DNA of 5,132 bases from J088 sp003695505 [NCBI: Candidatus Dadabacteria bacterium] (lineage in GTDB: Bacteria > J088): NCBI GenBank assembly GCA_003695505.1, contig RFIY01000206.1, positions 1 to 5,132 on the forward strand, read 5' to 3'. Of this stretch, positions 1 through 5,132 are shown piece after piece. The position numbers and the translations under genes are program-made. Below the pieces are notes generated by a model. That model had not been told where the DNA came from. It was given only the letters and a program-made list of their open reading frames with translations, and ran no database searches. The number at the start of each line of letters is the position of its first letter. Positions within the stretch are counted from its first letter, which is position 1.

Positions 1-1687
1 CACCCGCATCGACGTCGGTCGCCAGATGCGCGCCGCTGCGCTCGACCGCCGACTGAAACAGGTGAATGCGTCGCAGCAACGTTTCGCGTCGAATGCCGCG
101 CTTGTGGTGGACGCAGAGGCTGGTGGCGACGAGCGCGGTCGGCGTAACGGTGATCAACCGCTGGATGCCCCAGAGGATGTCATAGCCAACCTTGCGGGCC
201 TGTTCCAGCGTGGTGACCCCGGGCGCGTCGGCCTGCAGGGCGCGCAGCGATTGCGGTTCGCCGAAGCGGACATAGACTCGGCCATACTTGCGGCGCAGTT
301 TGCGCCGCGCGGCCAGCAGCGCGCCGACACTTTCTTTCTGTTTTTCGCCACCCTGCGCTTCTCGCACCATCGACGACTCCTCGAGAACCGACTCGTAGTC
401 AATCGCGATCGGCACGACCTGACATTCGGTGTGCTGGAGGCTGGCCTGGGCGTCGAGCAGCATCGTCAGCAGACCGAACTTCGGCGGCATGATCTTGCCG
501 CTGCGGCTACGCGTTCCCTCGATGAAGAACTCGATGCTGTAGTTTGCCCGCAGCAGCGCGCGGATATACGAGCGCAATGCGGCCTCGTAGGTCTGATCAC
601 CGAGAAAGCTGCGGCGGATGAAAAACGCGCCACTGCGTCGGAACAACGGCCCGAGCGGGAAAAACGACAGGTTGTCGCCGGCGGCGATGTGGGGCGGGAT
701 CAGTTCGTGCTGTTTGAACAGATACGAGATGATCAGATAGTCCATATGCGATTTGTGGCAAGGGACCAGGATGACCGGCCCACGGCGGGCCGCATCGCGA
801 ATACGTTCCAGTCCCTCCATATCGACGTTGAAGCCCTCGTAAATGCGCTTCCAGACGCGGCTCAGTACGAACGCCAGAAACCGGATCGCGCTCCAGCGAA
901 AGTCCGCGGCGATTTCATCGAGATTTTCCTCGACTTCGGCAAGTACCAGGTCACGGCTGACGCCGCGTTCACGCGCGACTTCGTCGACCACTTTCTGAAC
1001 GGACGGATCGTGCAGCGCGCGCTGGATCAGGCGCTGGCGCGGAATCAGCCGTGGACCGAGGTAGGCGCGCTCGGTCTGGGCGAGGTGATACCGGATGGTC
1101 AGCCGGACCTTGCGTGCCAGACGTGCGTCGTCGTCAGGGTCCTCCTGCACGAGCTGCGCCAGATCGACGGGATCGGCAGCGACGATCCGGCTGCCGCGCG
1201 CGCCAAGCACAACCCACATGATGCGCCGGAGCAGGCCGGCTCGTTCACGCGGACGAAACAGGATCTCGAGCAGGCTGCGCTCGACCCGACGCGGCGACAG
1301 GTCCCAGAGGATCGTGATCGGGAGCAACAGGATGCGCTCGCCACCGCGTGACGCGCCGACACTTTCCTCGATCAACGTAGCCGCCTGCTGGGCCTGAGGC
1401 CCATCCAGAAACAGCAGTGCGCGTGCCGGCAGGGTATCCGGCCCGACCGGCATCAGGCCAGCGATCACCGGCGGTTCCGAAATGCGGGCGCGCCGGCAGA
1501 ACGAGCGCCAGACCAGCACATCGACCCAGTTGGCCTTGCGCATCACAAAGATGACCCGTGCCTGCTCGCTCAGATCGCGGATACGTTCAACCACGTCCGT
1601 GGGCACCGGAATCCGTTCCAGCCACGGCCGCAACAGCACGCCTAGCAGACGCACGAGTAATGGCAATCGACTGCTCGCGTCACTCAT
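1..1687 (-). CDS. plsB: Glycerol-3-phosphate 1-O-acyltransferase PlsB (partial, C-terminus beyond left edge)
   Basis: PlsB is an inner-membrane-associated enzyme that transfers an acyl chain from acyl-ACP or acyl-CoA to sn-1 of glycerol 3-phosphate, the first step of phospholipid synthesis. Reading the minus strand from ATG 1687 gives 562 uninterrupted codons to the window edge. E. coli PlsB is about 807 residues, so roughly the last third is missing. The acyltransferase blocks appear in order: CHKSHMDYL with catalytic H311 and D316 (HX4D), GAFFIRR at 353-359, EGTRSRSGK at 390-398 and VPIAIDYE at 425-432. The preceding helical region (AYLGPRLIPRQ, then DEIAADF and NVDMEGLERIR) also follows E. 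coli PlsB. Block III reads EGTRSRSGK rather than the EGGRSRTG of E. coli. The start has a clear GGAGG 8 bases upstream. The ATG lies 4 bases after the stop of the LapAB-like gene, so translation is probably coupled. Family assignment is secure; completeness beyond the edge cannot be judged. Confidence 0.96.
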   Translation of the reverse strand, partial: MSDASSRLPLLVRLLGVLLRPWLERIPVPTDVVERIRDLSEQARVIFVMRKANWVDVLVWRSFCRRARISEPPVIAGLMPVGPDTLPARALLFLDGPQAQQAATLIEESVGASRGGERILLLPITILWDLSPRRVERSLLEILFRPRERAGLLRRIMWVVLGARGSRIVAADPVDLAQLVQEDPDDDARLARKVRLTIRYHLAQTERAYLGPRLIPRQRLIQRALHDPSVQKVVDEVARERGVSRDLVLAEVEENLDEIAADFRWSAIRFLAFVLSRVWKRIYEGFNVDMEGLERIRDAARRGPVILVPCHKSHMDYLIISYLFKQHELIPPHIAAGDNLSFFPLGPLFRRSGAFFIRRSFLGDQTYEAALRSYIRALLRANYSIEFFIEGTRSRSGKIMPPKFGLLTMLLDAQASLQHTECQVVPIAIDYESVLEESSMVREAQGGEKQKESVGALLAARRKLRRKYGRVYVRFGEPQSLRALQADAPGVTTLEQARKVGYDILWGIQRLITVTPTALVATSLCVHHKRGIRRETLLRRIHLFQSAVERSGAHLATDVDAG

Positions 1688-1691
1688 TGGA

Positions 1692-3068
1692 TCATCCTCC
1701 ACTCGCCAGCCGGCCCCGACCCGGCAGATGAGCAATCAGCCGCGAGGCCGCTGGTTCTTCCGCGCTGTACGGACGGATCATGCGAAAGCTCTGAAAGCCC
1801 CCGCAGCGTGGACATGTAACCGGATAACTTCGGGACAGTTCTCCACACCCGCCACAGCGCCACAGAAACGGCAGATGGCGCCACGCCCAGGCCGCCCGTT
1901 CCATATGCGCGGCGGCGTCGCGGTAGTGACCGCGATCGTACTCCAGAACGCCCTGCACGATGTCGGCATGCGCCGCAGCCGGCTGATCAGGCGCAATCGA
2001 GGACAGCCGTCGCGTTGCCTCTTCGACCAGGTCATGTCGAAGCGCCAGCCAGCCTGTTGTCAGCAGAAACCACGGATCGTCACGCACGTCGGACAATTCA
2101 TCGTCCAGGCGCGCCAGCAAAGCCACCGGATCCAGCTCGTCCTGCAGAAGCCGTTGCGCAAGGAGCAGCAGATCGGGATTGCCCGTGTTGCGGAATCCCT
2201 CGATACCCGTCCGCGCCGCGGCTACCGGCTCACCACGCGCGACCTGCGCCTGAACCGCAATCGCGTAGGGCGCGTACCAGCCAGAATAGTGTTCCCGCAC
2301 ATATGCGGCTTCTTTCAATGCGGTTTCGAAGCGTCCGTCCTCGATCAGCCGTTCGGCCAGGCGAATGCGCAATTGCATTTCCTGTTCGCTGAGTTCGATC
2401 TCTTCCTCTGGCGCGGGGGGATCGACCTCCCGCAGGCGCTCAAGTATTTCAAGTGCTTCGTCCTCGCGCCCCAGCGCCGCCAGCATGTCGATCAGGCGCC
2501 GCAGCGTCGAGCGCCGCACGACGGATCCAGCACGAATGCGCTCGAGCACATTGCGAATCCACAGTTCCTGCTCGCCCGCAGCTTCGTACAATGCGCTCCA
2601 GCGCAGTGAAAGTGCCGCTTCGGGGAGGCGTGGCAACAACCCGAGCAAGGCCACTCGGGCTTCTTCATGACGGCCCAGGTCGAGTAGCAGGCGAATATGC
2701 CAGTACTGCAGCCCCAGATCGTTTGGCTCGGCATTGGCGGCTTCCCGGATACGTTGTTCCGCCTCGTCCAGCCGGCCTTCACCGTAGGCGGCCTGGATTG
2801 CGGTGCGCACCTTGCGGCTCAATAGCCGTGGCAGCAGCTCGGACGGTTTGTGCGCGACCCGCAGCCGCCAGCGCGCAGCAATACTTAGAGAGACGGAAAG
2901 GCCCAGCAGAAACGACACCGCGACCAGCGCGACCGTCGGTACCGGCGCGCGAAAGCTGCCAATGCGCAGCTCGATACCCGGCGTCAACAACGAAACCGCG
3001 GCCAGATGCAGGATCGCGGCCGCAGCCAGTGCAGTCCACAACCACGGGGAACGTACAGTCTTGAGCAT
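1692..3068 (-). CDS. LapA/LapB-like fusion: two-helix membrane anchor, TPR repeats and C-terminal Cys4 zinc ribbon
   Basis: This encodes 458 residues. Two hydrophobic segments (about 8-29 and 42-65) flank a short loop reading GIELRIGSF, and basic residues follow helix 2 (RWRLRVAHK). This resembles the LapA (DUF1049) hairpin and predicts both termini in the cytoplasm. Residues about 83-395 are TPR-like helical repeats rich in Ala, Leu, Glu and Arg, for example GRLDEAEQRI, GRHEEARVAL, GREDEALEIL and GHYRDAAAHM. Near the C-terminus, C405, C408, C419 and C422 form CxxC-x10-CxxC, the spacing of the rubredoxin-like domain of E. coli LapB. LapB (389 aa) works with FtsH to control LpxC turnover and LPS synthesis, and LapA is a separate 102 aa protein; here both architectures sit in one chain. 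Sequence identity to LapB in the TPRs looks low, so the function is inferred from architecture. HemY also has two helices plus TPRs but lacks the zinc ribbon. A 36-residue tail follows C422. The frame is open upstream to 3302 but there overlaps rlmH, so ATG 3068 is chosen. Confidence 0.8.
   Translation of the reverse strand: MLKTVRSPWLWTALAAAAILHLAAVSLLTPGIELRIGSFRAPVPTVALVAVSFLLGLSVSLSIAARWRLRVAHKPSELLPRLLSRKVRTAIQAAYGEGRLDEAEQRIREAANAEPNDLGLQYWHIRLLLDLGRHEEARVALLGLLPRLPEAALSLRWSALYEAAGEQELWIRNVLERIRAGSVVRRSTLRRLIDMLAALGREDEALEILERLREVDPPAPEEEIELSEQEMQLRIRLAERLIEDGRFETALKEAAYVREHYSGWYAPYAIAVQAQVARGEPVAAARTGIEGFRNTGNPDLLLLAQRLLQDELDPVALLARLDDELSDVRDDPWFLLTTGWLALRHDLVEEATRRLSSIAPDQPAAAHADIVQGVLEYDRGHYRDAAAHMERAAWAWRHLPFLWRCGGCGELSRSYPVTCPRCGGFQSFRMIRPYSAEEPAASRLIAHLPGRGRLASGG
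1696..1700 (-). promoter_or_regulatory. Ribosome binding site of plsB
   Basis: GGAGG on the minus strand lies inside the last codons of the preceding LapAB-like gene, with 8 bases between it and the plsB ATG. This optimal spacing decides the plsB start at 1687. An ATG at 1695 reads only three codons before a stop and is not a start. Confidence 0.85.
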
Positions 3069-3070
3069 AG

Positions 3071-3075
3071 CCTCC
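3071..3075 (-). promoter_or_regulatory. Probable ribosome binding site of the LapAB-like gene, unusually close to its ATG
   Basis: GGAGG on the minus strand ends only 2 bases before ATG 3068, shorter than the usual 5-9. No better in-frame start is nearby: codon 5 is GTA, and an upstream TTG at 3080 has no Shine-Dalgarno sequence. The short spacer may lower initiation, or the gene may rely on coupling from rlmH, which stops 26 bases upstream. Confidence 0.5.
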
Positions 3076-3094
3076 GCCAACAGAACGGTCCGGT

Positions 3095-3505
3095 TCAGTG
3101 CCCTACATGATACGGGTGGCCGGTGAGAATCGTCAGAATGCGATAGATTTGCTCGGTTGCCACGGCTGCCGCGAGCTCGTGCGGCATCGTAATCTGGCCA
3201 AATGCCCAGCGCGTCTGGGCTTGCGCATCTCCTGGCCAGCCGTCGGCGCCGCCGATCAGAACCCTGACCAGTGGTGTCGCGGACAGTTCGCGTTCTCGCC
3301 ATTGGCGCGCCATCTGTTCTGTCGAGTATGCCGTACCGGCGGGATCACAGAGAATCGTCCAGCCATTGCCGGCAAACGGACGACGACCGGCGCGTTCGAT
3401 GACCTCGAACGAACGCTGCCGGGCAATCCGCGCGCCCCAGTCGCGGATCATTTCGGCGGCCGGCCCGCCGCGCAGGCGGAAGGCCAGATGCAGTTCGATT
3501 TTCAT
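3095..3505 (-). CDS. rlmH: 23S rRNA (pseudouridine-1915-N3)-methyltransferase RlmH, short divergent form
   Basis: RlmH is a dimeric SPOUT methyltransferase that uses S-adenosylmethionine to methylate N3 of pseudouridine 1915 in helix 69 of 23S rRNA on assembled 70S ribosomes. The 136-residue product carries the family signature in its second half: LIGGADGW at 83-90 (usually LIGGPEGL, the AdoMet-binding knot), MPHELAA at 107-113, and EQIYRILTILTGHPYH at 118-133, which ends in the conserved C-terminal PYH. It is about 20 residues shorter than the usual 155. The missing residues fall in the middle of the N-terminal half, where the Lys/Arg-rich segment and a helix normally lie. ATG 3505 is the only plausible start. 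Upstream codons in this frame contain no ATG, GTG or TTG back to the rsfS stop, and the Shine-Dalgarno is weak (GAAGAG abutting the ATG). It lies 32 bases after rsfS, its usual neighbour, which supports the call. Confidence 0.9.
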   Translation of the reverse strand: MKIELHLAFRLRGGPAAEMIRDWGARIARQRSFEVIERAGRRPFAGNGWTILCDPAGTAYSTEQMARQWRERELSATPLVRVLIGGADGWPGDAQAQTRWAFGQITMPHELAAAVATEQIYRILTILTGHPYHVGH

Positions 3506-3537
3506 CTCTTCAGTGGGGAAATAACCGGCTCGGCGCG

Positions 3538-3951
3538 TCAGGACGCCAGCGGCAGATCGAGCTCGGCAAGCGGAATGCGTGGCGCATCAAGCCACAAACG
3601 CTCGAGCTCATAGTATTCACGGGTTTCCCTGTCAAATACATGGACGACGATATCTCCATAGTCGACGAGGGCCCAGCCGGTTCCCTGTCCTTCGCTGCCG
3701 TAGGGACGAATGCCCTGCTCGCGGCAGGCATCGACGACATGGTCCACGAGTGTATTCGCATGACGCTGACTGGTGCCCGAACAGAGTACGAAGACGTCGC
3801 AGACGCTGGATACTTCGCCGACAACGACAACCTGAATATCTTCGGCCTTGCGATCATCCAGTGCGTGGACGATCGTCCGCAACAGATCGGCGGTGTCAGT
3901 TCGCAGGTATGGCAGTGGAGATGTGTCGGGACTACTGGAGGGGTCGTCCAT
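3538..3951 (-). CDS. rsfS: Ribosomal silencing factor RsfS
   Basis: RsfS binds uL14 on the 50S subunit and blocks joining with 30S, lowering translation in starvation or stationary phase. The 137-residue product matches the family from about residue 20 on: a helix ending in LDDRKAEDIQ, then D52 in SSVCDVFV, SGTSQRHA at 58-65, EGQGTGWALVDYGD at 87-100, VVHVF and YYELERLW at 113-120. The E. coli protein is 105 residues. The extra length is a Pro/Ser-rich N-terminal stretch of about 18 residues and a C-terminal tail (PRIPLAELDLPLAS). I chose ATG 3951 because it sits 5 bases after the nadD stop with a TGAGG just upstream. A longer reading starts at TTG 3987 inside nadD and adds 12 residues without family support. 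The position between nadD and rlmH is the standard one for this gene. Confidence 0.94.
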   Translation of the reverse strand: MDDPSSSPDTSPLPYLRTDTADLLRTIVHALDDRKAEDIQVVVVGEVSSVCDVFVLCSGTSQRHANTLVDHVVDACREQGIRPYGSEGQGTGWALVDYGDIVVHVFDRETREYYELERLWLDAPRIPLAELDLPLAS

Positions 3952-3956
3952 ATGCC

Positions 3957-4676
3957 TCAGGTTTTCCTCTGATGTACGGGCTGACAATCGTGGTCCGCGG
4001 GCGCGGACGGCGCATAAAGATGCTGCGCACGGATCCAGTTCGCAATGGTTTCAGGGACGAGGCCATCGATGGATTTCCCTGCTGCCAGGGTCGCGCGGAT
4101 CTCGGTCGATGACAACGAGACGGGCGTCATGTGCAACACGCGGATCCGTGTCGTTGCATCATGGTCATCCCGGCGCTGGAGGTTCCATTCCTGACCATCG
4201 TTGGTTGTATCATAGCAAATGCCCGCCACCTGCTCAATGTTCCGAATCACTGCACGGACGTCGATTTCGTACCCCGGCCGGGGAAAAACCGCCAGATTCG
4301 CGCGCCTGAGTAATGCGTCCGGGGACCGCCAGCGCGCGAAGTCGACGAACTGATCCGCGCCGATGATCAGCCACCATTCGTCGGCCTGCAGCCGCGCTCG
4401 CAGCGCTTTCATCGTGTCGATGGTGTAACTCGGGCCGTCCTGCCTCAGCTCGATCCCGCAGGCGTCGGCCCGCGGCACCAGTTGCGCAAGGCGACGCGCC
4501 ATTTCCAGCCGCTGATCGGGCGTTGCCGACGATGGAGGCTTTAACGGACTTTGTGCCGCCACAACGAGCAGCAGGCGGTCGAGACTCAGTTGTGCAACGG
4601 CCTCGCGAGCGACCGACAGATGCCCATTGTGCGGCGGATCGAATGCACCGCCAAAGACACCATACCGCACTGTCAT
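3957..4676 (-). CDS. nadD: Nicotinate-nucleotide adenylyltransferase NadD
   Basis: NadD is the cytoplasmic enzyme that joins nicotinate mononucleotide and ATP to give deamido-NAD and pyrophosphate, the penultimate step of NAD synthesis. The 239-residue protein opens with the nucleotidyltransferase signature GGAFDPPHNGHL at 9-20, containing the HxGH pair H16 and H19. It continues with SYTIDT at 83-88 (substrate-binding loop), GADQF at 106-110 followed by W116, and SSTEIR at 189-194, the ATP-binding ISSTxIR motif. The family end, WIRAQHLY at 214-221, is followed by an 18-residue tail (about 222-239) without an obvious counterpart in E. coli NadD (213 aa). The ATG overlaps the proA stop by one base (TGATG), so it is probably translated by coupling. 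The nearest upstream Shine-Dalgarno-like run (GAGGGG) is about 14 bases away, too far to act well alone. Confidence 0.97.
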   Translation of the reverse strand: MTVRYGVFGGAFDPPHNGHLSVAREAVAQLSLDRLLLVVAAQSPLKPPSSATPDQRLEMARRLAQLVPRADACGIELRQDGPSYTIDTMKALRARLQADEWWLIIGADQFVDFARWRSPDALLRRANLAVFPRPGYEIDVRAVIRNIEQVAGICYDTTNDGQEWNLQRRDDHDATTRIRVLHMTPVSLSSTEIRATLAAGKSIDGLVPETIANWIRAQHLYAPSAPADHDCQPVHQRKT

Positions 4677-4678
4677 CA
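4674..4678 (-). promoter_or_regulatory. Overlapping stop/start TGATG joining proA and nadD
   Basis: On the minus strand the proA stop TGA (4678-4676) shares its last base with the nadD start ATG (4676-4674). Such overlaps allow a terminating ribosome to restart, which would make nadD output depend on proA translation. The absence of a well-spaced Shine-Dalgarno before nadD fits this reading. Confidence 0.7.
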
Positions 4679-5132
4679 GACCCGGATCTGCCCCTCGCCG
4701 ACGACCACGAACTTCTCGGACGTCAGCTCCTCGAGGCCCATCGGGCCGTACGCATGAAGCTTTGTCGTCGAGATACCGATCTCTGCACCCAGACCGAGCT
4801 GCCCGCCATCGGCAAAGCGCGTCGATGCGTTGACTGTGACGGTCGAGCTGTCAACCAGACGCACGAACAGCCGGGCACGGTCCTGATCCTGCGTCACGAT
4901 GGCCTCGGTATGCCCCGATCCATAACGCTCGATATGGGCCGCAGCAGCTTCTACACCATCGACGACGGCAATATTTGCGATGTAATCGAGATATTCCGTC
5001 GCAAAGTCGGCCTCGGACGCCGGTTCCAGAGAAGCATCGATGGCGAGTGCCCGTTCGTCACCCTTGAGCGTGACGCCGGCGGCGCGCAGGGCGTCAATCA
5101 GACGCGGCAGTGCGGTCTCGGCAATCGCGGCA
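4676..5132 (-). CDS. proA: Gamma-glutamyl phosphate reductase ProA (partial, N-terminus beyond right edge)
   Basis: ProA reduces gamma-glutamyl phosphate with NADPH to glutamate 5-semialdehyde, the second step of proline synthesis. Only the last 151 residues are visible; the full enzyme is about 417, and the catalytic cysteine lies outside the window. The visible part reads clearly as Pro[21 protein letters not shown], then [53 protein letters not shown] and PMGLEEL, ending GEGQIRV. The frame is open to the right edge. A GTG at 4897 is an internal valine in the conserved TEAIVTQD segment, not a start. The gene is followed directly by nadD, a common proteobacterial order. Confidence 0.97.
   Translation of the reverse strand, partial: AAIAETALPRLIDALRAAGVTLKGDERALAIDASLEPASEADFATEYLDYIANIAVVDGVEAAAAHIERYGSGHTEAIVTQDQDRARLFVRLVDSSTVTVNASTRFADGGQLGLGAEIGISTTKLHAYGPMGLEELTSEKFVVVGEGQIRV

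Noticed and set aside
26-1351. A 441-codon plus-strand open frame
   Set aside because: It lies wholly antisense to plsB, whose acyltransferase blocks I or­dered and confirmed on the minus strand. Long antisense frames are expected in GC-rich coding DNA, and its product shows no recognisable domain.
321-1366. A shared 14-base word GCGCCGACACTTTC near 321 and 1353
   Set aside because: Both copies lie in plsB and encode the same short peptide ESVGA by chance in one frame. There is no further flanking similarity, so it is not a mobile or regulatory repeat.
1482-2609. A 375-codon plus-strand open frame crossing the plsB start and the LapAB-like gene
   Set aside because: It is antisense to two supported genes, has low-complexity Arg/Gln-rich composition and no family motif, and spans a gene boundary on the other strand.
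3069-3302. Upstream extension of the LapAB-like frame to a start at 3302
   Set aside because: The extra 78 residues are Arg-rich and unstructured, overlap rlmH in another frame, and would place a long segment before the membrane hairpin. ATG 3068 has a Shine-Dalgarno and fits the LapA-like N-terminus.
3640-3972. A 110-codon plus-strand frame with a fairly balanced composition
   Set aside because: It is antisense to rsfS, which is clearly coding by its conserved motifs. No ribosome binding site or family similarity supports the plus-strand frame.
3952-3987. Longer rsfS beginning at TTG 3987 inside nadD
   Set aside because: TTG is a rarer start, no Shine-Dalgarno precedes it, and the 12 added residues have no family counterpart. 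ATG 3951 has TGAGG next to it.
1-5132. Search for tRNA, CRISPR, insertion sequence ends, att sites or intrinsic terminators
   Set aside because: Genes are packed with gaps of at most 32 bases. I saw no regularly spaced repeats, no terminal inverted repeats with a transposase, no tRNA-like fold and no GC hairpin followed by a T-run.

Overview
The window is a fully coding, GC-rich segment in which every supportable gene lies on the minus strand. Read in the direction of transcription (right to left), the order is proA (3' part only), nadD, rsfS, rlmH, a membrane-anchored TPR/zinc-ribbon protein resembling LapA fused to LapB, and plsB (5' part only). The proA-nadD-rsfS-rlmH order is typical of Proteobacteria. 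A long PlsB-type glycerol-3-phosphate acyltransferase and a LapB-like protein point to Gammaproteobacteria. I cannot fix the genus from sequence alone.

Layout: 5132-4676 is the C-terminal part of gamma-glutamyl phosphate reductase (proline synthesis). 4676-3957 is nicotinate-nucleotide adenylyltransferase (NAD synthesis), whose start overlaps the proA stop by one base. 3951-3538 is the ribosomal silencing factor RsfS. 3505-3095 is the 23S rRNA methyltransferase RlmH, in a short and divergent form. 3068-1692 is the LapAB-like protein. 1687-1 is the first 562 codons of PlsB, which runs off the left edge.

The junctions are a 1-base overlap and gaps of 5, 32, 26 and 4 bases, so the six genes look like one transcription unit. 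I see no convincing promoter, terminator, RNA gene, mobile element, CRISPR array or attachment site, and no stretch over 300 bases lacks a gene. The promoter must lie to the right of the window.

The first four genes are housekeeping. The notable part is the second half of the operon. A protein that joins a LapA-like two-helix membrane hairpin to TPRs and a LapB-type Cys4 zinc ribbon is followed after 4 bases by plsB. LapB in E. coli controls LPS synthesis through FtsH-dependent LpxC turnover, while PlsB commits acyl chains to phospholipid. The arrangement therefore suggests, as inference only, a link between LPS and phospholipid supply. I did not find an entirely new kind of system; most of the window is ordinary core genome.
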